Shown piece after piece: positions 9,074 through 19,234 of a stretch of 36,685 bases of DNA. Below the pieces are notes generated by a model. It had not been told where the DNA came from and made no database searches. It was given only the letters and a program-made list of their open reading frames with translations. This DNA comes from Baffinella frigidus (taxonomy: Eukaryota; Cryptophyceae; Cryptomonadales; Baffinellaceae): NCBI GenBank assembly GCA_026770585.1, contig MU646423.1:516332-553016 (forward strand), read 5' to 3'. Made by a program: the position numbers and the translations under genes. The stretch's first letter is position 1. Each line of letters opens with the position of its first letter.

Positions 9074-9738
9074 TCTTTTTTCGGTGCAGGTTGACCAGTC
9101 TCTGGATAAGCTCTGGGTCTCAAGAAACCGCTTGCTCGCCTGCAGGCATCAGCCCAGGCCTCTTCGCATAGACGGCCTTCGCTGCCTCTTCTCCCGTGAG
9201 AGGGACAGCGTCTCCTGCCGCTCCTGTGCTCTCAATGTCTGAGCCTCCCACGTCTGAAAACACGCACTGGCTCTCCCTCAAAACGCATGTATGCCAGCTC
9301 TCGCGCGAGGAGAGCTCGCTTTGGAACGTCTCCCCATCCACAGCACTGGAGCTTTCCGAATTGTGTGATACGCTGACACCAAACCATGCGTTCCCCCATG
9401 CGCAATTAGAAAAGTGCATGCGCGAGGCGGCTGAACCCGTCGAGCCAGTGTTTTGACCCCTCTGAGACGCTCTACGGGCGGGTGGAGGTAACAGGCGGCG
9501 CCAAACATGTCCACGGATCGAAAAAGGTGGGTGTGGCTGGCTGGGAGATATCGTGAGCCCGGACGAGATGGTGCCGGCAAGCCTCCAGCTGCAGGCAGCA
9601 CCTGCTCCCCCAGGTGGGGATAGTGGGGAGCCCCGTCCCCTCTCGCGTGCGCAATGAGCCTTCGGAACGCTGCGATCTCGCGCAATCTTCGATCGTTGAT
9701 TCATCTCCCGGTCTACAACTCGCAAGGACGCAGCAGGA
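9074..9738. other. Upstream flank of V-ATPase copy 2; coding status unclear
   Basis: Three mutually overlapping frames are open here (minus 9725-9120, minus 9685-9278, plus 9196-9456). Each has protein-like stretches, such as VPLTGEEAAKAVYAKRPGL on the minus strand, but none shows a recognisable family or clear splice structure. I leave it as promoter or undetermined sequence. Confidence 0.3.
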
Positions 9739-10558
9739 GCCCTAAACCCTCAACCCTAAACCCTAAACCCCAAACCCTAAACCCTAAACCCTAAACCCTA
9801 AACCCTAAACCCTAAACCCTAGCCTAAACCCTAAACCCCAAACCCTTTAATCTAGACCCCAACCCTGAACCCTAAACCCTACAACCCTAAACCCTAAACC
9901 CTAAACCCTAAACCTGCAAGCCTGGCACCGCTTTTTCGCTCGGGGGATGCGCGAGGTGTGTCTCGGGCCACCGGGCAACGTCATCAAGTTGCTTCGAAAC
10001 CCCCATAATATCATATCTTGATTCTCAACCCTGATCAGTATTCCCAGACCCTACACCCTACACCCTGAAACCTACACCCTGGACGCTGGAACCTACAACC
10101 TAAACCTTAAACCATAAAACCAAAACCCAAAACCTTTAACCCTGAACCCTCAATCATAAACCCTGACCCCCAAACCCTAAACCCTGAACACCAAACCCTG
10201 ATCGCTGACCCTTGACCCTAAACCCTAAACCCTAAACCCTGGGCCCTAAACCCTACCTCAACCCTCAACCCTAAACCCTACCCCCTAAACCCTAAACCCT
10301 AAACCCTCAATTTTTAACCCTTGACCCTCAACCCTGAACCCTAAAGCCTGAAACCTAAACCCTAAACCCTTAACCCCTGATCATAAACCCTGAACCCCCG
10401 AACCCTGAACACTCAGCCCTGAACACTAAATCCTGTTCCTTCAACCCTAAACCCTTAACCCAAGAACCTAGACCAGAAACCCTAAAACCCAAACCCCAAA
10501 CCTTCAACCCGAAACCCCAACCCCTCAACCCTGCACTTTAGACCCTAAGCCTGTAACC

Positions 10559-10611
<53 letters not shown>

Positions 10612-11010
10612 GCCCTCAACCCTAGAACCTGAACACTGCACCCTAAAGACTAAACCCTGCAGCCTGAAGCCCAAAACTTAAACATCTGACCCTCAACCCT
10701 GAACCCTAAACTCTAAACCCTGAACCCTAAAGCCTGAAACCCAAACCCTAAACCTTCAACCCCTGATCCTCAACCCTCAACACTAAACCCTCAACCCTAA
10801 ATCCCGAACCCGAACCCCTAAACCTTAAAACTAAACCCTAAACCCTAAACCCTAAACTCTAAACCGTAAACCATAAACCCTCAACCCTACAAACATTCCT
10901 GAACCCTAAACCTCAAACCCTTAACCCTAATTATTGCCCCCTTGAACCCTACACCCTAAACCCTAAACCCTAAACCCCAAAACCTAGACCGCAACTCCTA
11001 AACCCAACCT
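9739..11010 (+). repeat. Degenerate CCCTAAA / CCCTCAA heptamer block
   Basis: About 1.27 kb of telomere-like heptamers, pure at 9745-9830 and otherwise heavily mutated. A local homogeneous CCCTCAA run lies at about 10555-10615. Roughly 9920-10040 is non-repeat sequence (CTGCAAGCCTGGCACCGC onward). No gene is seen within it. It separates V-ATPase copy 2 from the orphan exon 1 copy. Confidence 0.93.
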
Positions 11011-11026
11011 CCTCGACGCCTACCTA

Positions 11027-11141
11027 GTCAGTGCGCTGCAGTGGGCGCCTCAAGCGCATTCCCTGGCTGTAGCAAGAGCCTCGGGGCGCAGTTTCTTCGC
11101 AAAAGGAGAGGGTGCTTGGTCGGAGCGCAGTGGGCAGGCGT
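11027..11141 (+). repeat. Third, decayed copy of the V-ATPase upstream segment
   Basis: Shares GCGCTGCAGTGGGCGC (GCGCTGCGGTCGGCGC in the other copy), CATTCCCTGGCTGTAGCA and GGAGCGCAGTGG with 11590-11680 in the same orientation. It abuts the right arm of the inverted duplication, so the upstream segment has been duplicated at least twice. Confidence 0.65.
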
Positions 11142-11773
11142 GTACCCCTCACCCCCCGCGGGAGCTGCTTCCCAACAAGGACCGCGTCACGAACAGTCCC
11201 CGGAGGAGTATCTTGTCACGCCGGGAAGCGCAGTCAGGGGGAGCCGCCGGGCTACTCACTAGCAAAGATGAGGGCGGCGGCGGCGCCCATGTAGCCGAAG
11301 AACGGCGCGGACGCGGGGCAAGCCTCGCTGAAGACCTCCTGCGCCATGAGAGCGTTCATCGTGTGGCTGAGATTTCGGGTCCTGCGAGGCTGTTGACTGA
11401 ATCCTACGGCCCGATGACTGATATTTATTACCCACATTTTCCTCCGGTTTACCCCCGTCCTTGGAGGGAATCCGACCAATCTCCCAAATTTCTTGGTTTG
11501 CAGCCCTGCTTGAAAGGGGTTATAAGGGCCTTGATTGGGGCGGGAAGAAAAGGAGGGCGACCGGCGTAGGTCACGCCTGCCGAGGAAGAGCGCTGCGGTC
11601 GGCGCTTCACGCCCATTCCCTGGCTGTAGCAGGATCATACGGGTGCAGGTTCGAAAACAAACTCGTGGAGCGCAGTGGTCAGCCGCTTCTGGGATGCACT
11701 GCGACGGGTTTCGGACGGCGGAGAGCATGGCCGCACGGGGTTGGATGGACGCAGAGGCTAACGGCGACGTGAC
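11142..11773 (-). repeat. Right arm of ~640-bp inverted duplication
   Basis: Reverse complement of 5026-5672 with a few substitutions and a deletion of about ten bases in the intron part. Together the arms enclose about 5.5 kb that holds both V-ATPase genes, so the whole block 5026-11773 could form a large foldback. Confidence 0.92.
11260..11359 (-). pseudogene. Orphan exon 1 of V-ATPase subunit c
   Basis: It encodes the same start as copy 1 ([20 protein letters not shown] onward to ALIFA) and keeps the donor A|GTGAGTAG, the 5' flank and about 118 bases of intron. Exons 2 and 3 do not follow: beyond 11142 on this strand is a decayed promoter copy and then heptamer repeats. It is intact as an exon but cannot make subunit c alone. 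It could be a promoter-plus-exon donor, a transcribed non-coding copy or a breakpoint relic. Confidence 0.85.
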
Positions 11774-12217
11774 TCTCATCAGACCCTCAGATTGCTCCTT
11801 TGTGTGTTACTGTGAGGACAAACCCTAGGGTAGGCCATCCTCGGGCGGAGAGATGTCGTGTGTGCAGAAATCAGACAGCCATCACCAGTGTTGAATGTTA
11901 CAAAAACCTGCGGAAGCGTGGGCGAGTGGGCATGGATGATTCGGGGAAAGGTGTTTTCGAGGGGTCGCTGGCAGGGGCTGAGGGACATCACGTGGTGCAG
12001 CACGTGCCCCAGAACGTGGCGCCCGGCGCGCCAGGCGAGACACCGAGACACGCGTGTGCCAGTTGAGACTTCACTCAGAGAGGAGAGGCAATCGGCCCCG
12101 AGATGCTGCCGCTCACGCTTCCTTGTATCTGGGCTCTAAGGGCACCTTAGGATGCAAGGTTATGAGGCTTCCGAAGTAGATTTACGGAGGCTTCCCAGAT
12201 AGCCAGAGTGGAGGCGG
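11774..12217. other. Intergenic; no gene seen
   Basis: Lies between the orphan exon's upstream flank and the 3' end of the fibrillin-like gene. Open frames on both strands (for example plus 11800-12066) lack recognisable features. Confidence 0.4.
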
Positions 12218-13890
12218 TCACGGTTTCTTGACCGCGACGATGTTGGTGCCGGTGAGCTTGAACTCGAAGATGCAGAGATCGTCGCTCACGTACCTGTTGC
12301 CCCGCGTCACCCGTTGGTTACATTCATCACACACTGCGGGCTACGAAGGGAGGTTTTGTCGGATGCTGGCCACCTTTCAGTTATCTTATGTTGCCCGCGC
12401 CACACTCTTCGCGTCCCCAAATATGATATAAATTGTTGGGAACTCCGACATCTGGCACAAATTGTAAAACTCGGGGCTTTTTGAACATCGAATTGGAGTA
12501 TTAACGTCCCGAGTTTTATTATTCATACCACAGGTTCCGAGTTCCCAACAATATATTGTATTTGGGGACGCGAAGAACACTGTGAGGACCTAGTCTAGGA
12601 TGAGCCCGCCTCAAGCCGTTACAAGTGGATCGACTGTACTCGGGGTCCAGGGTTTAGGGTTCAGGGGTTTGAGGGTTTAGGGTTTAGGGTTTAGGGTTTA
12701 GGGTTTAGGGTTTAGGATTTAGGGTTTAGAATTGAGAGTTGAGGGTTCTGGATTTAGGGTTAAGGGTTTAGGGTTTATGGTTTAGGGTTTAGGGTTTGGG
12801 GTTCAGGATTGAGAGTTTAGGGTTCAGGGTTTAGTGTTTAGCTTGAGGGTTTAGGGTCCAGGGTTTAGGGTTTAGGTTTTAGGGTTTGGGGTTTAGGGTT
12901 TAGGATTTAGGGTTGAGGATTGAGGGTTCAGAGTTTAGGTTCGAGGGTTGAGAGTTGCGGATTTAGGATTTAGGGTTTAGGGTTTAGGGTTGAGGGTGTG
13001 GGGTTTATGGTGTATGGTTTAGGGTTTAGGGTTTAGGGTTTAGGGTTTAGGTTTTAGGGTTTAGGGTTTAGGGTTTAGGGTTTAGGGTTTAGGGTTCAGG
13101 GTTCAGGGCTTAGGGCTTAGGGTTTAAGGTTTAAGGTTTAGGGTCTAGGGTATAGGGTTTCGGGGTTAGGTCCTCACAACCAGTGGTATCAAGAACACAT
13201 GGAGCGTACGGGCCCGCCTCGGAACTAGAGGGGTGCCTAGAATCGGAGACGCGTGCCCCGCTCAGGACTAGGTATCGCCCTACTCATGGGTCCGTAGGGG
13301 GGCGTCGTCCTAATCCCGGTACCCCAACAGAGCTCCCCCCCCACCCGCCGTTGGAACAGCGCCTTCCCGTAAACCGAAAGACGTTTCGATGCGTACACAC
13401 CCAACATTCTCTCAACGACCAACGGGGGTGAAACACGACTTTGAACGTGACGGCAGCGCCTGAGGCGGGCATGGCCTATCGATCCCTTCGATCCTGCGAG
13501 TTTCAGACTAGAGGTATCGAAAAGATGCCAATGGGATAAATGGCTCGTGGAAGCCTGGCAGGTTGTCCACGTACCCCGGAGGGAGCCTCACCTAGTCAAG
13601 CAAGGCCTTCGGAAGGGAATACATTGGTGTCCATGTTGGTTTTTGCCAAGCTGGTCTTTCCTCAGGTTATTGATGGTAGCTTGACAGTTTGGATGGGTGA
13701 AAACAGTTTTGATGGGCGATAATGTTTTCCTCACCTGACGGGGAAGCGCGAGAATGATGGGAGGAACCCCGCCGTGCCCAGCGTCTGCACCTGATAAGGA
13801 GTTTGCGGTTTAGGGGTTGGTCTGCGTTTGGGATTTGGGGTTTAGGGTGAAGGGTGAAGGGTGAAGGGTTGAGGGAGTAGGGTTTAGGGA

Positions 13891-13971
<81 letters not shown>

Positions 13972-16900
13972 GGTTTGGGGTTCAGGGTTTAGGGTTAGAG
14001 GTTAAGGGTTCAGGGTTCAGGGTTCAGGGGTTAGGATTCAGGATTTAGGATTTGGGGTTTACGGTTGAGGGTTGAGGCTTGAGGGTTGAGGGTTGATGGT
14101 TGCGGGTTGAGGGTGTGGGGTTGAGGGTTGAGGGTTTGGGGTTTAGGGTTTAGGGTTTGGGGTTCAGGGTTGAGGGGTTCAAAGTTTAGGGTTTAGGGTT
14201 TAGGGTTTAGGGTTTGGGATTTAGGGTTTAGGGCTCAGGGTTTGGGATCTTGGGTTTAGGGTTTGGGGCTTAGGGGTCTTGGTGCAGGGTTCAGTGTTCA
14301 GAATTTAGGGTTGAGGGTTTCGGGTTAAGGGTTTAGGGTCTAATGTTGAGGTTTGAGGGTTTAGAATTGAGGGTTGAGGGTTGAGGGTGGGGGGTTTAGG
14401 GTTTATGGTTAAGGGTTTGGCGTTTGGCGTTGAGCGCTTAGGGTTGTGGGTTCAGGGTTTCGGGTTTAAGGTTTAGGGTGTAGGGTTTGGGGTTAGGGGT
14501 TTGGGGTTCGGGGTTTGGGGTTTGGGGTTTGGGGTTTGTGGTCAAGGATTTAGGGTGCAGGGTTCAGGGTTCAGGGTTCAGGGTTGAGGGTTGAGGGTTT
14601 AGGTTTTGGGTTCAGGGTTTAGGGTTTAGGGTTTCGGGTTCAGGTTTCAGGGATTTCGGTTTAGGGTTCAAGGTTTTGGTTCTGAGGTGCAGGGTGCAAA
14701 CCAGGCCTCCCGCATCTGGGGCGGGTGCGTCGCTCGGGGTGGCGCGCTCCGTCGGATCCCACCAGAAGTTCTCGAAGTCGATTCGCACCTACTTTTCGGG
14801 GTTGCGGTTTGTGGTGGGGTGGTGGGAATTTGGGGGTTGGGGTTTGGGGCTGGGGTTTTGGGTCGGGGGTTTGAAATCAAACCCGGGCACTGTGGCCTAG
14901 AGTCGACACGTGACCCGTGTCGCCGAGCGTCAAAGCGCGTGGTCCTGTTTCGCGGGTGAGTGAGGAAGATACTTGTACTCGGATGGCTGACGACATGGCC
15001 ACCGTGATGCCCCCACTAGAAACTGGAGGGGGTGCCCAAACCCGAAACCCTGAACCCTATATCCTAATCGCTGAACGCTAAACGCTATACGCTAAACGCT
15101 GAACACTCAACGCTAAATGCTAAACCCTGAGCCCTAAAACCTCAGCCCTAAACCATAACCCCTAAACCCCAAACCCTAAACCCTAAACCCTAAACCCTAA
15201 ACCCTAAACCCTAAACCTTAAATCCTCAACCCTAAATCCTACACCCCAAACCCTCAACCCCAAATCCTAATCTCTAAACCCTAAACTCTAACCCCTGAAC
15301 CATGCTGGTGTTGATAAGCGAACGTTCGAATACGGGTAGGTAGCATTTGGCATTGGTTGTCGGTAGGCCCTGGGGCTCCAACAACAGATCCAGCCACAGG
15401 ATCCCTAGGGCTCACCACTGTCTGATGCCGAACGCGAACTAGCAAGTTTGGCCGCATAGCGTGTAGGTCCTAGCTCTGCCTCTCGCGGGTTGACGGACTA
15501 TTCGCAAGTTTAGCGTTGCGTGATTCGCGATTAGGAACTTAGCAACAAGGTGGTGAGGTTGGGCTACTGTAGGGCCATAGGCATAGCCCTACAGTAGGGC
15601 CATACATGTAGGGGGTTGCGATTTATCATGAGCGAGGTACCCATGTACACGCAACCTCACCACCTTGTTGCTAAGTTCCTAATTGCTAATCACTCAACGC
15701 TAAACGTCGAAGCTCTTCGGCAGCGGATGGCTCAACGTCGCTGGGACCTACTGCTCCTTGGACCCCTCCACGGTGATGCCAAGTCGGAGTCCGCGGGGAC
15801 TTCGTGTACGACTCCCCCATCGTTTGAAGTGTAGCGATTAGAAACTTAGCAACAAGGTGGTGAGGTTGGCATCACCGTGGAGGGGTCCAAGGAGCAGTAG
15901 GTCCCAGCGGCGTTGAGCCATCCGCTGCCGAAGAGCTTCGACCGATACTGCGCCACGTTCGTTTCCAGGTTGGTTTCGAGGCTGGTTTCCAACTTCTTTT
16001 CCAGGTTGGTTTCGAGGTTGTTTTCGAGGTTGGTTTACCGGTTGGTTTCGATGGTGTCGGTTCAGGTTGGTTTCGATGGTGTCGGTTGTTTTCGAAGGTG
16101 CTTTCCAGGTTGGTTGTGGGGTTGGTGTCGAGGTTGGTTTCCACGTTGGTTTCCAGGCTCCCTTGACACCGATACTGCGCCACAGAGAGACGAGCGAGAG
16201 AGAGAGGGTGGGAGTCAGAGAGGAAGGGGGGAGAAAGGCTCTGGCTTAAGGATGGTCCTCGAGAACAGAGTGTGCACGCGGATCAACCCCAAACCCTAAA
16301 CCCTGAACCTAAACCCTAAACCCAAAGATTGAGACTCAGGGTAGCGGAGCTGGCAGGCAACGGCTTCTGGTGAGAAGGTACCCCATCCTGCCACGCACTG
16401 TGTGTGTCGGACACCTCCTTCCATCCCCTCAGTGTGTGCCTGGCACCCCGCCTCGGAAACCGAGACCCGAGTAAATACATGAAATCTCGGGGAAACATAA
16501 ATTTCGGGGAAACAGAACCCTCAACCATCAGACAGCGAAACATAACTTTGTCAACGCAAACTCGTGCATGCTGAACCCTGGAGCAACCCCCGAATTCTTC
16601 GCGTTCCCTGAATAGATTGAATTTCAGATTTGGCTTGGCATTTGAGACATTACGTACTTTAGGGCTTTAAAATAGCTGGGTTAGTACCATAAATCTTTTA
16701 GATGGACAGTTCCCGAAATTAAATGTATGCAGGTTGAGGACTAGAATGCTTTGCAAATGACCTGCACGTTGGAGGTGATGGTCCGCTTGTCCCCGTCAGA
16801 CCCCATTGTGTACCTGATTCACCCGGCGCAGGGTCAGGGTTGCCTGAGAATGACCCAGTGCAGAGCAGGGTCAGGTTCAGAGAGTGCAGCGACTGGCAAC

Positions 16901-18936
16901 GCCCAAAGTGGCCTGCTGCCTGCTCAAAGTGGACGTGTGTCGCCTGCACCACAGGTAGCCAACCCGGTGGGAGTTACTACCTCTGCCTGGCTCGGGTTGG
17001 CTGATCGTTTTCACTCCAAAAGTTGACGAATTTGCACCAAAACCCCGAGGGATCGACTGCCGGTCCCATTATTTTGATGAGACCAGATTAACTCAGGTAA
17101 AGCTAGGGTTAACTTTTCTCGGCGATTCACCCCGCATCACATCGCCGGTTCCACACGTCGCTAACCTTAAGCCCAACCCTCGCCGCATCGATGACCGCTG
17201 CACTTATCAGCACTCCCAAACGATGGGTGCTACCTCCAATCCACGTCGATGACCACCACTCTTCCAAACGTCCCGTGTAACGTGACACCGCAGTCCACTC
17301 GAGCCTGGCCGTGGCCTTCTGATAACACCTACATGTGGCTGCGAGAAACTTCATTTATAGTATTTGTACGGTTTGAACCGTGGCAACATGACCAATTCCC
17401 GTAGAAATGATGGAGGAGAAAAATAATAATAAAAACAAATAACAAAAGGGCACGGTGAGCCTCGACTGGCTGGGCGCTGCAGAACGTTGGGAGGCGCTCT
17501 GGCACGCACCTCACGGGTCCAAAGCGCACCCCGAAGGGCGATGACAGCTTCGCCATGTGCGGCGCGTACATTGCCTCCCACCGCCCCGAGATCTTCGCCG
17601 CCTGAGCAACTCTTCCGTTAGCCACCAGCAACCCGTAGCACCTTTTCCCGGGTCTTTGCAAGGATCCGGGGTTTTATGAAAGAATCTCATTTATGCCTAG
17701 GACCCTACAGTAGGAAGGGCCTAGGGACTTACGAATTGCTGACGGGAGATGCCAATGAGATTTCATTGATTTGTACCAGGATCCGAAAGGTTTCAAACCC
17801 CGGGCTAAGCTGCGGGTCGTTGGTGGTGGAGGTCCTTTCGGTTTTGCGAGCTCTCGCCCCACACAGCGGGCTACCAAGGTATTTTCGTCCCAAATTCGGC
17901 CGATTTTCCGTTACCGTGTCCGTAGGAACCCCCCGTGTGTCCCTACGGATTGCCTACCGTAGGGTCGTAGGTCTTATCGCTGAAGGGTTATTCGAAATCC
18001 CTTCGACGTCCGCTGTGTGGATAGGCAGAACTTATTTTCTCCCTGTGGGGACTGTGTGTCCCAAAGCGGGGCTATCCCAGGCGGCACTTGCTGGGGCGGT
18101 TCCTCGCACTCCCCCCGTGGTGTGTTGTGTCGAGACTGTCCCCGTCCACTAGTCCTGGGAGCTGGCTCAAATAGTGGCTTGGAACATTTTTTGGAGGGGG
18201 GGTTTAAAACTCTCTAAACATACCAGAATGGGAATTTTAGCCTGAATTGTTTTTTGCAGACCGCCCGATCTGGGGGGTCTGTCACGGTAAATCGAAAATG
18301 TTCCAGGGCAGGTGGGTGGCGTGGTGCATTCGTGACCAACGATTACGCCTGGCCAGAACGACTGCTGGTGTGTGCAAGTTTTGTACTAGGGACGGAAACT
18401 AGCGCGGGCTGGCTTCGTGCGTAGTAACCGGCACAGCTACGATCAGAGCAGTCGTGTGATGGAGACGCGAGCCCCCCCTCTCCCATCCCTGCTTCTGCAG
18501 TGTGTCGTCTGGCAGCTCGCAAGGTTGTGCCCGCACGTTAGGGCGGTGAGGCAACCTTGGCGTCATCGTCCCACTCGCCGGGCTTCTCCGTCGGGTTGAT
18601 CTCCTCCAGCGCAACGATGGCCTTCTCCATGGCCTCGTCCGCATCCGTGATGAAGAAGATGCCTTCATTATCCACGTGTTTGGCGGCATGGGCTGCTACC
18701 TGATCCTCCCAATACTTGCTCCACACCACCTCCGTCTCAGCGACCGACATGGAGTTGCCGGTCCGCCTTGCTGCGCGAGGAATCTTCCCCTCCCAGCCCA
18801 AGTGAGAAATCGCTCCTGAGCGTAGCCCAGCAACCGGTCGGCAAGGCGCCAGACAGAACGCAGTGGCTCCAGCAGAGAGGACGGAGAGAATGATGGTGGC
18901 AGAGAGTATCGCCGGAGCGTGCCATCGTGGGGACAT
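12218..18936 (-). CDS. Plastid-targeted PAP/fibrillin-like protein, seven exons
   Basis: Minus-strand exons 18936-18556, 17601-17515, 17328-17234, 16813-16762, 14788-14702, 13790-13735 and 12293-12218 join in phase through GT-AG introns to 277 residues. Residues 1-26 are a signal peptide with core ILSATIILSVLS. Cleavage at ATA|FCLAP leaves a Phe-first transit peptide, as in red-type complex plastids. The mature part has SGRWEAMYAPHMAKLSSPFG, then GRVVVIDVDWRYT, VRIDFENFWWDP and FSRFPVRYVSDDLCIFEFK, ending in GTNIVAVKKP. This order (GxWexxYaPh, a central FenFWwD, then a terminal YxxDDLcif strand) resembles the plastid-lipid-associated (PAP/fibrillin) domain, which coats plastoglobules or thylakoids. 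The family call is from pattern memory; gene structure is firmer than family. Intron 3 could be read in another phase, but only this one joins exon 4 naturally. Confidence 0.72.
12328..12360. mobile_element. Solo end of MITE family 2
   Basis: CACACACTGCGGGCTACGAA followed by GGGAGGTTTTGTC matches one terminal repeat of family 2. The other end is missing. It lies 35 bases from the acceptor of the last fibrillin exon and next to another inverted-repeat element. Confidence 0.6.
12405..12578. mobile_element. Inverted-repeat element (MITE family 4)
   Basis: Arms TTCGCGTCCCCAAATATGAT...TTGTTGGGAAC and the inverse GTTCCCAACAATATATTGTA...GGGGACGCGAA, around 40 bases each, surround an AT-rich centre. 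174 bp, no ORF, in the last intron of the fibrillin-like gene. Confidence 0.82.
12645..13165 (-). repeat. TTTAGGG array (CCCTAAA in sense) in fibrillin intron 6
   Basis: About 520 bases of TTTAGGG with variants. Read in the direction of the minus-strand gene, it is CCCTAAA, the same sense orientation as in the plus-strand genes. Bases 13166-13734 between it and exon 6 hold no recognised feature beyond a weak family-1-like patch around 13262-13325. Confidence 0.93.
13805..14680 (-). repeat. TTTAGGG / TTGAGGG array (CCCTAAA, CCCTCAA in sense) in fibrillin intron 5
   Basis: Fills nearly all of intron 5 (13791-14701). It includes a homogeneous run of about a dozen TTGAGGG units at 13885-13975. 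It starts 15 bases from the exon 6 acceptor, where the sense strand reads CCCCTAAACCGCAAACTCC before the AG. Confidence 0.93.
15040..15300 (+). repeat. CCCTAAA array, antisense to the fibrillin gene
   Basis: Telomere-like heptamers in intron 4. Relative to the minus-strand gene, the G-rich strand is sense, an exception to the usual orientation. A nearby stretch has CGCTAAA variants (15066-15115). Confidence 0.9.
15528..15945. repeat. Nested inverted repeats with a family-1 MITE remnant
   Basis: GGAACTTAGCAACAAGGTGG plus TGAGGTTG (15533-15560) is inverted at about 15650-15682 and repeated again at 15841-15874. A second, longer inverted pair joins 15707-15783 (CGAAGCTCTTCGGCAGCGGA onward) with 15869-15940. 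Inside the first loop, 15562-15648 is a rearranged MITE family 1 copy (ACTGTAGGG..., ATCATGAGCGAGGTACCC). The whole block lies in fibrillin intron 4 and could fold into two large hairpins. Confidence 0.82.
15955..16165. repeat. Degenerate GGTTGGTTTCGA(GG) minisatellite
   Basis: Short units such as GTTGGTTTCGAG, GTTGGTTTCCAG and ATGGTGTCGGTT, about 12-16 bases each, repeat across 210 bases. The array is bracketed by direct copies of CCGATACTGCGCCAC (15941 and about 16167). It gives a Lys-Pro-Thr-rich open frame on the minus strand that is repeat-driven. Confidence 0.8.
16166..16761. other. Intron 4 remainder; no gene seen
   Basis: Contains a short CCCTAAA patch (16285-16325), a GAGAGAGAG stretch (16186-16210) and otherwise unique sequence. 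Confidence 0.4.
16975..17113. mobile_element. Relative of the 24969-25101 element, in fibrillin intron 3
   Basis: Shares CTCTGCCTGGCTC-type start, CCAAAAGTTGACGAATTTGC (CCAAAGTTGACGGATTTGT in the other copy) and an AGCTAG end. Arms are only weakly complementary, so it is an old copy. Confidence 0.5.
17860..18019. mobile_element. MITE family 2, copy B
   Basis: Ends CACACAGCGGGCTACCAAGG and the inverse of CGAAATCCCTTCGACGTCCGCTGTGTG. The core TTGCCTACCGTAGGGTCGTA is shared with 34931-35040. It lies in intron 1 of the fibrillin-like gene. A family-1-like fragment (CCTAGGACCCTACAGTAGG) lies nearby at 17695-17713. Confidence 0.83.
18171..18312. mobile_element. Inverted-repeat element, decayed copy (relative of 19039-19153)
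   Basis: GCTGGCTCAAATAGTGGCTT...GGAACATTTT on the left and GGTAAATCGAAAATGTTCCAG on the right match the ends of the element at 19039-19153. The arms here are shorter. Confidence 0.6.
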
Positions 18937-19038
18937 CGCGAACCCTACACACAGAACTCAGGGCTTTCTGGCTTTACAACCAACATTTTGACCAGTCTCG
19001 TCGCAAACTGTCTCTGTGTGTGCTGCCAGCCTCCCAAG

Positions 19039-19153
19039 TGGCTCAAAAAGTGCTCTGGAGTCTGGAAGGTCTTCGATTTTATCTTGGATCGGGGTCACTT
19101 TTGAACCCGATCCAGGGTAAATCGAAAATGCCCCAGAGCACTATTTGAGCCAC
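19039..19153. mobile_element. Inverted-repeat element upstream of the fibrillin-like gene
   Basis: Arms GTGGCTCAAAAAGTGCTCTGG and CCAGAGCACTATTTGAGCCAC, then the inner pair TCTTGGATCGGG / CCCGATCCAGGG, leave a loop of about ten bases. 115 bp, no ORF. It lies about 100 bases before the minus-strand ATG at 18936, so it could affect that promoter. Confidence 0.82.
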
Positions 19154-19234
19154 CTCCAAGGGCTAGTGGAGAGCTCGTCCACATCGACCCGCTCGAAGGT
19201 GCTTGACAATTCAGCCAGGCTTTTTGGCTTTCCC

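Noticed and set aside
9120-9725. 201-codon minus-strand ORF upstream of V-ATPase copy 2
   Set aside because: Competing open frames in the same place, ORF start not preceded by recognisable signals, and no family resemblance; kept only as an undetermined flank.
17127-17354. 75-codon minus-strand frame with Met start
   Set aside because: Overlaps fibrillin-like exon 3 in another phase; the chosen frame joins both neighbours (GP/VLSEGHG and DW/R/YTMG).
17478-17605. Plus-strand frame NVGRRSGTHLTGPKRTPK onward, ending in a stop
   Set aside because: It is the exact antisense of fibrillin-like exon 2, which has both splice sites, joins in phase and fits the protein family.
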